Part shown: one piece after another, positions 34,246 to 43,499 of the stretch
Layout: each line of letters opens with the position of its first letter
How positions within the stretch are numbered: position 1 is the stretch's first letter
DNA from: CAIOYC01 sp964243985
GTDB taxonomy: Bacteria; Pseudomonadota; Alphaproteobacteria; Caulobacterales; Caulobacteraceae
DNA length: 64,000 nucleotides
Direction: 5' to 3'
NCBI GenBank assembly: GCA_964243985.1
Contig: CAXTHJ010000001.1
Location: 124,001-188,000, forward strand
Notes under the pieces: model-generated
What the model saw: the letters and a program-made list of their open reading frames with translations, nothing else
Database searches by the model: none
Told to the model about the DNA's origin: nothing
Program-made: the position numbers and the translations under genes

Positions 34246-34290
34246 GAAAGACCTTCGCGCTGACCACGTCGGCGAAACTAAAGCCGCTCG
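34241..34290. repeat. 41-bp scrap of the ridA-like gene
   Basis: Bases 34250-34290 match 10095-10135, inside the RidA-like gene, at 40 of 41 positions. The flank GAGGT also matches apart from a 3-base insertion. It directly abuts the truncated molybdoenzyme pseudogene, so it is a deletion or recombination scar rather than a functional site. Confidence 0.8.
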
Positions 34291-34341
34291 GTCGGGAGCG
34301 ATGAGACCGAACCACCTGATCCGGTTGTCGCAGGAACCAAC

Positions 34342-35129
34342 TTACGGCACGCTCTGGCCGCCGTCCGTGGCAAGAATGATGCCGGTGCTAAAGGTCGCAT
34401 CGACGAGCAGGTAGAGGATGGCTCGCGCCTGCTCGACAGGGTCGCTGATCCGCTTCATCGGCGCGAGCTGGGTCAGCGCATCGCGCTGTTCCTGCGTCCC
34501 GCTGGCCAGCATTCCGGTGTCCGTCGAGCCCGGGGCGACGCAATTGATGCGCACACCCTTGGTCGCATACTCCAGCGCGACGCTCTTTGTCAGCCCGATC
34601 ACTGCGGCCTTGCTGGCCGTATACATCGAGAGATTTGGCACCCCAACCAGGCCCCCGACGCTGGAGGTGTTGACGATCGCCCCGCCCCCGCTCTTCAAGA
34701 TGGCGGGGATCTGGGTCTGCATGGCGCAGAACACCCCGCTGACATTGGTGGCGAGAACCTTCGCGAAGTCGTCAGGTGTCGCGTCCAGGAACGGCTTGCG
34801 TCCCGGCATCCCTGCGTTGTTCACCGCATAGTCGAGCCGGCCATAGCGGTTGAGGGCCGTCTCCACGGCCCGCTGATGGTCCTCAGGCTTGGTGACGTCG
34901 GCTCGACGGCGCAGGCCTTGCCACCGGCCGCCTCGATCTCCGCCACCGCCGCGTCCAGCTTGTCGCGGCCGCGGGCCACCAGCACGACCGCAGCGCCGAG
35001 GCGAGCCAGCTCCTGCGCGGTCGCCTTGCCGATGCCGCTGGATGCGCCGCTGACGATCGCGACCCTGCCCGCTAGCCGGGCCTCGGGGCCGGGCGCGGGG
35101 ACGGAGGTAGGCTGAACGGCATCGGGCAT
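34342..35129 (-). pseudogene. short-chain dehydrogenase/reductase, frameshifted
   Basis: From the ATG at 35129 (AAGGAGA upstream) the frame begins VAIVSGASSGIGKATAQEL (TGxxxGIG NAD(P) motif) and breaks at about 34902, where one base appears missing. In the restored frame the text reads DVTKPEDHQRAVE, then AVNNAGMPGR, the catalytic Ser in NTSSVGG and YTASKAAVIG (YxxxK), ending GIILATDGGQSVP. With one base added the enzyme would be complete at about 261 residues. It is either a recent pseudogene or a sequencing error. It follows another SDR gene by 28 bases. Confidence 0.85.
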
Positions 35130-35157
35130 GGGTCTTCTCCTTGAATGCGGGGGGTGA

Positions 35158-35913
35158 TCAGATCGTCGCGGCGCCGTTGGCGACGAGCGTCTGACCCGAA
35201 AGCCAGCGCGCGTCCTCGCTCGCCAGGAAGGCGGCGACATCGGCGATGTCCTGCGGCGTGCCGAGCCGGTTGAAGGGGCTTGCGGCGGCGAGCTTCGCCT
35301 TGTCCTCCTCAGACCAGTCGTCGAGGAAGCCGGCGTCGACTGCGCCCGAGACGAGCAGGTTCACGGTGACGCCGCGCGGCGCGAGCTCGGCGGCGAGGAT
35401 GCGGGGCAGCACCAATGTCGGCGCCTTGGTTCCTGCATAGGCTGCGAAGCCGGCCGGCAGATAGATGCTGGTGGACGAGCCGATGACAATGATCCGGCCG
35501 CCATCGGCGATCCGACGCGCCGCCTCGCGCAGAACAAAGAAGGTGGCCTTCGCATTGGCCCCGAGAGCGCGCTCGTAGGTCTCATCGGTCACCTCGGCGA
35601 TCGGCTGACGCGGCGCGGAGACGCCGGCGTTCGCGACCACAATGTTGATCGGCCCGAACGTTTCGCTAGCCTCAGCAAACAGCTTGGTCACAGCGTCGGA
35701 TCGGGTCAGGTCAGCTTGGGCGGCAACGGCCCGGCCGCCGGCCGCTTCTAGCTCGGCGACAAGCTTTTCGGCCGGGTCGGGCCGACTGTTGTAATGGATC
35801 AGCACCGAGGCGCCGTCGACACTGAGGCGCTGGGCGATGCCGCGTCCGATGCCGCCGCTAGCGCCCGTGACGAGAGCGGCCTTCCCCGCTAGCGGTTTGC
35901 TCTGGCGCGGCAT
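35158..35913 (-). CDS. short-chain dehydrogenase/reductase (SDR)
   Basis: 251 residues from ATG 35913, which has GGAGGGG upstream; a longer open frame to 36354 lacks coding character. Classical SDR features are ALVTGASGGIGRGIAQRL (cofactor), VVANAGVSA, the catalytic Ser in VIGSSTSIYLP and YAGTKAPTL (YxxxK, here YAGTK), and a C-terminal WLSGQTLVANGAATI. It reduces or oxidises a carbonyl/alcohol with NAD(P)H. It is divergent from a LysR regulator at 36004, the likely controller, and precedes a second, frameshifted SDR. Confidence 0.9.
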   Translation of the reverse strand: MPRQSKPLAGKAALVTGASGGIGRGIAQRLSVDGASVLIHYNSRPDPAEKLVAELEAAGGRAVAAQADLTRSDAVTKLFAEASETFGPINIVVANAGVSAPRQPIAEVTDETYERALGANAKATFFVLREAARRIADGGRIIVIGSSTSIYLPAGFAAYAGTKAPTLVLPRILAAELAPRGVTVNLLVSGAVDAGFLDDWSEEDKAKLAAASPFNRLGTPQDIADVAAFLASEDARWLSGQTLVANGAATI

Positions 35914-36003
35914 GACCCCTCCGTTGTTCCTGTAGACGAGACAAGAACCTTCATTCATTACAACCGTTCCAGAACAGGTCGTGCGGAAATCGGAACAGCC
36001 GAA

Positions 36004-36894
36004 ATGGACCTTAGCGACCTCTCCATGTTTGCTGCGGTTGCGCGGGCCGGCGGCTTTCGCGAAGCCGCGCGGGCGCTGAAGACGTCCGCCTCGCGCCTCA
36101 GCGCATCGGTTCGTCGATTGGAGGATGACGCTGGCGTTCGGCTGCTGACCCGTACGACCCGCAGCGTTGTGCTCACGGAAGCAGGGGCGTGGCTGCTCGA
36201 CCGCTCTCAAGCCGCCCTTCAGGATCTTACAGCCACCGGCGGCGAACTGGCCGGCTTCCGCGGCCAGACGGCGGGGACGCTGAAGCTGAACGTGCCGGTC
36301 GCGGCGGCGCGACTCGTGCTGCCGTCGATCCTCAACGCTTTCCTGCTCGCCCATCCGGACATCAGGCTGGAGCTGCTGGTCTCCGACGACCTCGTCGACA
36401 TGGTCCGATCAGGGTGCGATGCCGGCATCCGCTACGAGGAACGCTTGGAGCAGGACATGGTCGCGGTTCCGATCGGCGCACGCAGGCAGCGTCTGGCAAC
36501 AGCCGCCTCTCCCACGTATCTGGACGCGCATGGCCGGCCACAGCATCCGCAGGACCTGCTCCACCATGCCTGCCTGAGGCATCGTTTCCCGAGCGGGACG
36601 ATGCCGGCGTGGGCGTTCGAGAAGGAGGGCATGGCCGTCTCGATCGATCCGGACGGTCCGCTGGTAGTCACGACGATCGCCGCCGACGTCGAGATCGAAG
36701 CGGCCATAGCCGGCCTCGGTGTCGTGTACCTGTTCGAAGACTGGCTTCGCCCAGCGCTTGATGCCGGAGCGCTGGAGCCGGTGCTTGAGCAATGGTGGTC
36801 CGGATTTCCGGGTCCGTTCCTATACTATCCCAGCCGACGTCATATGCCCGGGCCCCTTCGCGCCTTCGTCGACTTCGTCAAGAAGGGGCTTTGA
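36004..36894 (+). CDS. LysR-family transcriptional regulator (SDR-linked)
   Basis: 296 residues. The N-terminal winged helix-turn-helix is MDLSDLSMFAAVARAGGFRE...ALKTSASRLSASVRRLEDDAGVRLLTRTTR, followed by a two-lobe substrate-binding domain with TAGTLKLNVPVAAARLVLPS. It is divergent from the SDR gene with a 90-base gap containing GTTCCAGAAC, a short palindrome that may be part of its binding site. It probably activates the SDR genes; the inducer is unknown. Confidence 0.9.
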   Translation: MDLSDLSMFAAVARAGGFREAARALKTSASRLSASVRRLEDDAGVRLLTRTTRSVVLTEAGAWLLDRSQAALQDLTATGGELAGFRGQTAGTLKLNVPVAAARLVLPSILNAFLLAHPDIRLELLVSDDLVDMVRSGCDAGIRYEERLEQDMVAVPIGARRQRLATAASPTYLDAHGRPQHPQDLLHHACLRHRFPSGTMPAWAFEKEGMAVSIDPDGPLVVTTIAADVEIEAAIAGLGVVYLFEDWLRPALDAGALEPVLEQWWSGFPGPFLYYPSRRHMPGPLRAFVDFVKKGL

Positions 36895-37272
36895 ACAGCT
36901 TCATCGGCTCCGAGCCCTTCAGCCATCGCGGCGCAGCCTCCGACGAACCGGCCCACGCAATCGACTGCAGATCGCGATCCTTGCCGAAATTCTGTGCTTC
37001 CCGCCCGGGAGGCTGGACGAACAGATCGCTAATTCTTGAGGAATTGTTCGGTCTTCGCTAGTCTCGCCCCTCGTCAAGGGCGGCGCAGCCTTCCCCGACG
37101 CGTGAACGGCGACCATCCAAGTTTGCCGCTCCGATCTACAGCGACCTTGTCGAGGGCGAAGAAGGCATTTCGAGCCTCATTTGGTCCGCTGAGGCAGGAC
37201 CTTAGTCGGAAATATGAGATCGGCCCGGCGGCTGATCCGTCGCTAGGGTCTCAGCATCTCGGCCGACACGTC
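36895..37272. other. gene-free stretch between two regulators
   Basis: 378 bases between two convergent LysR genes. No coding sequence or convincing terminator hairpin was recognised. Confidence 0.4.
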
Positions 37273-38226
37273 TCAGGCGTTGTGCAGCCCGGCGGCTCGG
37301 TGGACTGGAGCTTCGGCCGGACGCGCGGTCTGGGGATCAGCTAGTGCCGGCGCGATCAGGTAATCGAGAAAGACGCGTACACGTCGTGGCAGGTAGGCCT
37401 TGCTAGGATATGTAGCGTATAAGTTCATCTGATCGGACCTATACTCTCTCAAGACCTCGACGAGATGCCCCGCCGCCAAATCCTCTTCGATGTCCCACAA
37501 AGCTTTGAAGACGATACCGGTTCCCGCGCGTGCCCAGCCGTGAAGGACCTCCGCACTGTTCGATGTCAGGGACCCCGAGACCTGAACATCCCGGCGGCTG
37601 CCGCCGACGGCGACTGACCATGTGTTGAAAACATGCCGCCCGCGTACCAGGCAAAGACAGTTGTGCCGAAGGAGATCGTCGGGCGCCTCGGGTACGCCAT
37701 TAGCGACCAGATATGCCGGTGCCGCACAGATGACCCGTCGGCTGGACAGGATCTTGCGGACGACCGTGTTGCCGTCCTGGGGTTCGTCGATGTGCAAGCC
37801 CACGTCGAGTTCGTCGCCGACCACGTCGACGCGGTTGTCGGTGAGGACGAGTTCGATCGTCACTTGCGGGTACAGCCGGGAGAACGTGGCGATCAACGGC
37901 GCGAACCGCTGCCGTCCGATCTGGTTGGGCGTGCCGACCCGTATGTGGCCGGTCAGCCCTGTCGTGCGGATGCGCACCTGCGTCTCGAGCTCATCGACCT
38001 GGTCCAGGATCGTCATCCCCCGCTCGAACAGAAGGCTGCCCTCGTCGGTGAGCACGAAGCGGCGCGGCCCCCGTTCGATCAACCGCGTGCCCAGCCTGGC
38101 CTCCATGGCGGCGAGGCGACGGCTCATCACGGGTAGCGAGCTGTTCAGGCGCCGCGCCGCTTCGGACAGGCTGCCCCCGGACACGATCCGCGTGAACAAT
38201 CTCAGGTCGTCGATATCGCTGGCCAT
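37273..38226 (-). CDS. LysR-family regulator of the EmrAB-type efflux operon
   Basis: 317 residues from ATG 38226, with GGAGG ten bases upstream; the frame is open to 38259. It has the LysR helix-turn-helix (DLRLFTRIVSGGSLSEAARR...SSLPVMSRRLAAMEARLG) and an effector domain with TGHIRVGTPNQIGRQRF. It is divergent from the HlyD/MFS/outer-membrane efflux operon at 38405. The 178-base gap contains a perfect 9-base-arm inverted repeat, so control of the pump in response to a toxic substrate is the likely role. Confidence 0.9.
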   Translation of the reverse strand: MASDIDDLRLFTRIVSGGSLSEAARRLNSSLPVMSRRLAAMEARLGTRLIERGPRRFVLTDEGSLLFERGMTILDQVDELETQVRIRTTGLTGHIRVGTPNQIGRQRFAPLIATFSRLYPQVTIELVLTDNRVDVVGDELDVGLHIDEPQDGNTVVRKILSSRRVICAAPAYLVANGVPEAPDDLLRHNCLCLVRGRHVFNTWSVAVGGSRRDVQVSGSLTSNSAEVLHGWARAGTGIVFKALWDIEEDLAAGHLVEVLREYRSDQMNLYATYPSKAYLPRRVRVFLDYLIAPALADPQTARPAEAPVHRAAGLHNA

Positions 38227-38256
38227 GCTTGTTGAGCCTCCGGCGGCAATATCGCA

Positions 38257-38281
38257 CATCCTTCCACTTTCAGGAAGGATG
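38257..38281. promoter_or_regulatory. inverted repeat, candidate LysR operator
   Basis: CATCCTTCC-actttca-GGAAGGATG has perfect 9-base arms and a 7-base spacer, just upstream of the LysR start and 124 bases before the efflux operon. Symmetry and location fit a regulator-binding site for both directions, although LysR sites are more often T-N11-A; it could also be a leader hairpin. Confidence 0.55.
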
Positions 38282-38404
38282 CTTACCGGAAATGGTCACT
38301 ACTCCCCCCGGAAGCGACCGTATCTAGAGCGCTCATCAAGTCGTCAGCGATCCCCTCTCCGTATCGCCATGCTGGCTGCCTGACCCGCTCACGAGGAGAC
38401 GAGG

Positions 38405-39550
38405 ATGAACATTGTCACCAGCGCCCCTCACCACGACGGCAAGACGCATGATGCCACAGCGAATGAGCATCGCCGTCGCCGCCTCTCGATCAGGGCATTC
38501 GTCCTCGTCGGCGCAGCGGTCGCCGCTGCGGCAGGGGCTTCGGTCGCCGGCTCGCACTACTGGACCGTCGGCCGCTTCCAGGTTTCCACCGACGACGCTT
38601 ATGTCAAGGCGGACACGACCGTGATCGCCCCGAAGGTGCCGGGCTACATCCGCGATGTCCTCGTGACCGACAACCAGCCGGTCAACGCCGGACAGGTGCT
38701 CGCACGCATCGACGATCGCGACCTCACCGCCGCGCTCGATCAGGCTAAGGCGAACGAGCAGGCGGCGGCCGCTTCGGTCCAGAACGTCGACGCGCAGATC
38801 GTCGCGCAAGGTTCGGCCATCCGACAGTCCGATGCCGCAGTTGCGGCAGGCAGCGCGACCCTTGCGCTGGCGCGCCGCAATGAGGTGCGCCGGCAGAAGA
38901 TGGCCCAGACCGGCTACGGGTCGACCGAGCAGGCCGATAGCGCGGCAACGGACGCCCGTCAGCAAGCAGCCGGGCTTGAGCGGATGCAGGCAGCGGCGCT
39001 GGGATCGCGACAGCAGGTCGGCGTATTGCAGAGCCAGCGAGCGCTGGCGGAGGCGCAGCTGGCACGCGCCCGCGCCGAACGCCGTCAGGCGGAGCTAAAC
39101 CTGGGCTACACGAAACTGATCGCGCCGACGAGCGGCACGGTCGGCGCGCGCAGCGTGCGCAAGGGTCAGTATGTCCAGGTCGGCAACCAGCTGATGGCGA
39201 TCGTACCGACGCAGCAGGTCTACGTCGTGGCGAACTTCAAGGAAACCCAGCTGACCCATGTGTTCGCAGGGCAGTCCGCGGCGATCCATGTCGACAGCTT
39301 CCCCGATGAGGAACTGCACGGCCGCGTCGACACGCTGGCGCCGGCAAGCGGCATGGAGTTCAGCCTGCTGCCGTCCGACAATGCGACCGGCAACTTCACC
39401 AAGATCGTCCAGCGCGTGCCGGTCAAGATCGTGTTCCAGATCCCGCCCGAGCTTGCCGGACGATTGCGTCCGGGCATGTCGGTGACGGCGTCGATCGACA
39501 CGCGGTCGCCCGGGACCGGCGCTCCGCTCACGACGGCCGGGTCGCACTGA
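38405..39550 (+). CDS. HlyD/EmrA-family periplasmic adaptor of a tripartite pump
   Basis: 381 residues. One N-terminal transmembrane anchor (FVLVGAAVAAAAGASVAGS) follows a basic cytoplasmic tail. The next segment STDDAYVKADTTVIAPKVPGYI is the hallmark lipoyl/barrel entry of EmrA proteins, followed by a coiled-coil hairpin (about residues 110-225) and the second lipoyl half (LIAPTSGTVGARSVRKGQYV). It bridges the inner-membrane MFS transporter and the outer-membrane channel encoded immediately downstream. First gene of the operon; the next start lies one base after its stop. Confidence 0.93.
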   Translation: MNIVTSAPHHDGKTHDATANEHRRRRLSIRAFVLVGAAVAAAAGASVAGSHYWTVGRFQVSTDDAYVKADTTVIAPKVPGYIRDVLVTDNQPVNAGQVLARIDDRDLTAALDQAKANEQAAAASVQNVDAQIVAQGSAIRQSDAAVAAGSATLALARRNEVRRQKMAQTGYGSTEQADSAATDARQQAAGLERMQAAALGSRQQVGVLQSQRALAEAQLARARAERRQAELNLGYTKLIAPTSGTVGARSVRKGQYVQVGNQLMAIVPTQQVYVVANFKETQLTHVFAGQSAAIHVDSFPDEELHGRVDTLAPASGMEFSLLPSDNATGNFTKIVQRVPVKIVFQIPPELAGRLRPGMSVTASIDTRSPGTGAPLTTAGSH

Positions 39551-39551
39551 G

Positions 39552-41159
39552 ATGGCGACCCTCGTCAGTAGCGCTAACGCGCCATCGTTCGCTCCGCCCG
39601 CCACGCCGGCGGCAGACGCGGTGTCGTTCCAAACATGGATCGCAGTCATCGGTTCGTGCCTCGGCGCATTCCTTGCCATCCTCAACATCCAGATCGTCAG
39701 TTCCTCGCTTGCCGACATCCAGGGCGCCATTGGTGCCGGCGTCGACGACGGCGGCTGGATCACCACATCGTATCTGGTTGCCGAGATCATCGTCATCCCG
39801 ATGAGCGGCTGGTTGGCGCGCGTGTTCTCGCTGCGGTCGTATCTGCTCGTCAACATCGCCCTGTTCTTGCTCATGTCCGTCGCCTGCGCGTTCGCGACCA
39901 ACCTCAGCGAAATGATCGCCATGCGCGCGATCCAGGGCTTTGCGGGCGGCGTCCTGATCCCGCTTGCCTTCTCGATCATAATGACCAGGCTTCCACCGTC
40001 GCGGCGCGCGATCGGCCTGTCGATCTACTCGGTATCGGTGATCTGCGGCCCCGCCATCGGGCCGGTGATCGGCGGCTATTGCAACGAGGCGTTCGGCTGG
40101 CAGTCGATCTTCATCGTCAATCTCGTGCCCGGCGCCGTGATGCTCGGAATGCTGTGGTTCTCGCTCGACCAGGAGCCGCGCCAGCTCGGGCTGCTCGCCA
40201 AGGGCGACTGGTTCGGCATCGCATTCATGTCGGTCGGGCTGGGATCGCTTCAGACGGTGTTGGAGGAGGGCAACAAGGACGACTGGTTCGGGTCGCCGTT
40301 CATCGTGCGCACTTCGGCAGTTGCAGCAGCGGCGCTTGCCGCCTTCGTCGCGATCCAGCTCGTCCGCAAGGAGCCGCTTCTGCATCTGCGGCTACTTGGA
40401 CGGCGCAATTTCGGTCTGGCGACGCTGGCCAATTTCTTCTTCGGCTTCTCGATGTACGGCTGGGTCTACCTCGTTCCCGTCTACCTTTCGCGCGTGCAGG
40501 GCTTCAATGCCCTCCAGATCGGTCATGTGATGATCTGGATGGGTGTGCCGCAGTTCGCGTTCATCCCACTCGTCCCCATGCTGATGCGTCGGTTCGACCC
40601 GCGTCACCTGGTCCTGGTCGGCTTCGTCCTGTTCATCGGCGGCACCCTGCTCGCCACAGGGCTGTCAGCCGACTTCTCGGGCCCGCAATTCCTGTCGGCG
40701 AACCTCGTCCGGGCGCTTGCGCAGTCGCTGGTGACGACCCCGCTGTCGCTGATCGCGGTGGCCGGAATCGAGCGCGCCTATGCAGGCTCCGCCTCCGCGC
40801 TGTTCAACATGACCCGCAATCTGGGCGGCGCGCTCGGGATTGCGCTCCTGCAGACGCTGTTGACCAAGCGCACTCAATTCCACTCCGAGATCCTGACGTC
40901 GCACGTGTCGCTGTTCAGCGGCGAGACGCAGGGTCGGATCGCGGGGCTGGCGGCGAGGATGATGCGCCTGGGGCAGCAGGATGCCGATCTCGCGCGCGAT
41001 CAGGCGATGGCGGCGATCGGCCATACGATCCACCTACAGGCAAGCCTGATTGCCTATGGCGACACCATGCTGGCGCAGAGCTTCCTGCTCAGGCTGGCGT
41101 TCGCCGCCGTGCTGTTCCTCAGAAAGGGCGCCGCGGGCGGCGCAGGCGGGGGCCATTGA
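39552..41159 (+). CDS. DHA2-family (EmrB-type) MFS drug/proton antiporter
   Basis: 535 residues with about 14 predicted transmembrane helices. It has LAILNIQIVSSSLADIQGAI and GGWITTSYLVAEIIVIPMSG, the conserved helix 1-2 region of DHA2 exporters, and motif A/C-like sequences including SVICGPAIGPVIGGY (antiporter motif C). It exports hydrophobic toxic compounds together with the adaptor upstream and the channel downstream. Its gene is packed with one-base gaps on both sides, so it is certainly in one operon. Confidence 0.94.
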   Translation: MATLVSSANAPSFAPPATPAADAVSFQTWIAVIGSCLGAFLAILNIQIVSSSLADIQGAIGAGVDDGGWITTSYLVAEIIVIPMSGWLARVFSLRSYLLVNIALFLLMSVACAFATNLSEMIAMRAIQGFAGGVLIPLAFSIIMTRLPPSRRAIGLSIYSVSVICGPAIGPVIGGYCNEAFGWQSIFIVNLVPGAVMLGMLWFSLDQEPRQLGLLAKGDWFGIAFMSVGLGSLQTVLEEGNKDDWFGSPFIVRTSAVAAAALAAFVAIQLVRKEPLLHLRLLGRRNFGLATLANFFFGFSMYGWVYLVPVYLSRVQGFNALQIGHVMIWMGVPQFAFIPLVPMLMRRFDPRHLVLVGFVLFIGGTLLATGLSADFSGPQFLSANLVRALAQSLVTTPLSLIAVAGIERAYAGSASALFNMTRNLGGALGIALLQTLLTKRTQFHSEILTSHVSLFSGETQGRIAGLAARMMRLGQQDADLARDQAMAAIGHTIHLQASLIAYGDTMLAQSFLLRLAFAAVLFLRKGAAGGAGGGH

Positions 41160-41160
41160 C

Positions 41161-42699
41161 ATGACGAACCTCACCAACACCGCATGTGCAGGCAACGTGC
41201 TGTCGAACACCGACCGCCAACGCCTGCGCGCAAGGTCCGCCGCCCGCATGCTGGTCTCGATCGTATCGGCGGTGGCGCTTGCCGGATGCGCGGTCGGCCC
41301 GGCCTTCCACGTGCCGGCGGCGCCGACGACGCGCGCTTACACCGCGTCCCAGCCCGCCGTCATCGCACCGGCGACCGCCGGAGACGTCGACCAGAAGATC
41401 CGTCACGGAGCTGAGCTGCGTGCCGACTGGTGGACGCTGCTCGGCTCGCCGCAGCTCGACGAGACGGTCGCGCTGGCGCTTTCCCATAATGACACGCTCG
41501 CCGAGGCGAACGCCAACCTTCGCTCCGCCGAGCAGGGCATCGCCGCCGTGAGGGGCCGTCTGCTGCCGCAAGTAGACGGCTCGGTTGGTATCGAACGGCT
41601 CAAGTACGGCGCCTATTTCCTCGGTCCACTCGCGTTCACCTTCCCCACATTCTCCGCTTATACCGGCGGAGCACAAGTCAGCTACGATCTCGATCTGTTC
41701 GGCGGCAACCGTCGCGGCGTCGAGCAGGCGGCCGCGCAGGCCGAGGTCGAACGCCAGCGCCTTGTCGCGGCGCACCTCGATGTGGCGGGAGCAGTCGTGA
41801 TCCAGGCGTTGCAGATCGCCGCCGTCCGCGCGCAGATCGCCACGGTCGAGCGCATCATCGCCTCGGATCAGAAGACCTACGACCTGGTAGATACCGCCCG
41901 GAGCGTGGGTGTCGCAACGCGGATCGATATCACCACCGCCCGGACCCAGCTCGACCGAGACCGCGCGCTGCTGCCGCCGCTGCGCCAGCAGATCGACGTA
42001 GCGCAGAGCGCGCTGGCGGTGTTGGTAGGCAAGGCGCCCGCCGACTTCACCGCTCCGGCGTTCGATCTCGCCGGAATGAACCTGCCCGCCGACGTCCCGA
42101 TCGTGATCCCGTCCGATCTCGTCCGCGTCAGGCCGGATATCCGCGCTGCGGAAGCCGACCTGCGCGCCGCCAACGCCGCGATCGGGATCGCGACGGCTGA
42201 CCTCTACCCCCGTATCAATCTGTCAGCGGAGATGGCCGGAGAAGGGCTGGTCAGCGGCGGTTCCGCCTCGGCTTGGGGTCTGATCGGCGGCCTGACGGCG
42301 CCGATCTTCCACGGCGGCACACTCACCGCTCGCAAGCGGCAGGCGGCCGCCGACTACGACGCGTCCTTCGCCCGCTACCGGCAGACGGTGCTGGTCGCGT
42401 TCCGGCAGGTCGCCGACGCGTTGCACGGCATGGCGAACAGCGCCGACGCGATCGCGGCGCAACAGCGCGCGCTGGCATCCGCTAGCGAGGCGCTGGAGCT
42501 GACGCGGCACGGCTTCGCCGACGGCAATACCGGCATCGTTCAGGTGCTGGACGCCCAACGCCTCCAGCAGCTGGCGGAGAGCGACATCATCCAGGCCCGA
42601 GCGCAGCGCTACATCCAGACCGTGACGCTGTTTCTCGCGGTCGGCGGCGGCGTTGAGAACGTCACGCCTCCGCCGGCGCGTACACACCGACCAGCATAA
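41161..42699 (+). CDS. outer-membrane efflux lipoprotein (NodT/OprM family)
   Basis: 512 residues from ATG 41161, one base after the MFS stop; a longer in-frame start inside the MFS gene is not credible. A lipoprotein signal ends in ALAGCAVGPAF, where the Cys is lipidated. Two OEP domains follow, with the repeated ADWWTLLGSPQLDETVALAL and RPDIRAAEADLRAANAAIG landmarks of NodT-type channels. It forms the trimeric exit duct of the pump. Confidence 0.94.
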   Translation: MTNLTNTACAGNVLSNTDRQRLRARSAARMLVSIVSAVALAGCAVGPAFHVPAAPTTRAYTASQPAVIAPATAGDVDQKIRHGAELRADWWTLLGSPQLDETVALALSHNDTLAEANANLRSAEQGIAAVRGRLLPQVDGSVGIERLKYGAYFLGPLAFTFPTFSAYTGGAQVSYDLDLFGGNRRGVEQAAAQAEVERQRLVAAHLDVAGAVVIQALQIAAVRAQIATVERIIASDQKTYDLVDTARSVGVATRIDITTARTQLDRDRALLPPLRQQIDVAQSALAVLVGKAPADFTAPAFDLAGMNLPADVPIVIPSDLVRVRPDIRAAEADLRAANAAIGIATADLYPRINLSAEMAGEGLVSGGSASAWGLIGGLTAPIFHGGTLTARKRQAAADYDASFARYRQTVLVAFRQVADALHGMANSADAIAAQQRALASASEALELTRHGFADGNTGIVQVLDAQRLQQLAESDIIQARAQRYIQTVTLFLAVGGGVENVTPPPARTHRPA

Positions 42700-43069
42700 G
42701 AGGCCTCGGGGCAGCTTCGGCGCGACCCCATCGGAGAAACACCATGCCCACGGGTATTGTCAGGCCAAATGTTCGGGGTCCTGCTTTTCCCCGCTACCTT
42801 CCATTTTCGGGCGGCGGCGTTCGAATAGTCGAAGAACAGAGACAGGCGATCGGCAGGAGCGGCCAGAAAACCGTAGACGCCTCTATTTACCGTCAAGGTA
42901 CGTTTGGTTTGACAGTGCCAGTTGGAATATTTTTGGAGAGTTGGGGAGAAGCGCCGAGTGAATATCGCAGGCGTCTCTAATTACTCCTAAACTTAAGCGA
43001 CGGCATTTCTGAAAATGGTTCCTTCCGACAAACCCCTTATCTATCTGAGTAGCGTAGGCCAGACCGCCG
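42700..43069. other. gene-free stretch before an IS remnant
   Basis: 370 bases after the efflux operon. I see no recognisable gene or strong terminator; part near 43000 may be flanking DNA of the transposase remnant that follows. Confidence 0.35.
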
Positions 43070-43420
43070 TCAGCGCCAGTCCAGCGCGCGGCAGGATCCG
43101 CCGACGAGAGGAACTTCGGCACAACGGTGTACGCCGCCGAAGGCGGCGGCGTCTAGCACCGCCAGATACTCATCGATGGCCCGGCTCGCTGCCTCCGGCG
43201 GCAGCCCTTCGTCACCGGGTACGCACCGCTGGCGGTTGGCGTCGGCCTTGATCAAGCTGGCGTCGACAGCAAAGCCCTCGCCGCCCACCAGACCCTCAGC
43301 CATGCGGCGGCTGAACAAGCGGTGGGAAGCCATGCGGTCCTGAGGGTAGGCGGAGACGACCATCTGACTATAGGGGGATGACAGATAGACCCGCATGGCG
43401 ATGACAGTTCCGTTATGACA
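43070..43420 (-). pseudogene. IS1182-like transposase remnant
   Basis: The minus strand encodes MAEGLVGGEGFAVDASLIKADANRQ and later EAASRAIDEYLAVLDAAAFGG, the region of the first catalytic Asp in IS1182/IS5-like DDE transposases. The N-terminal DUF772-type domain is broken (SRRMAEGL joined to unrelated sequence) and the C-terminal catalytic part is missing. It lies directly upstream of the DUF5690-type transporter and may have disturbed that gene's promoter or N-terminus. Confidence 0.68.
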
Positions 43421-43499
43421 TCGCCGTACCCGCGCTGTCCGCCTGTCACCCAACCGCCACGAACGGCGGCTAAAGCTTAGGCCGAGGGGCGCTGCCTCC

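Noticed and set aside
39635..41164. Long open frame (509 codons) inside the EmrB-type MFS gene
   Set aside because: It is out of frame with an intact 14-helix transporter, its peptide is Arg/Pro-rich and has no domain; a typical GC-rich shadow.
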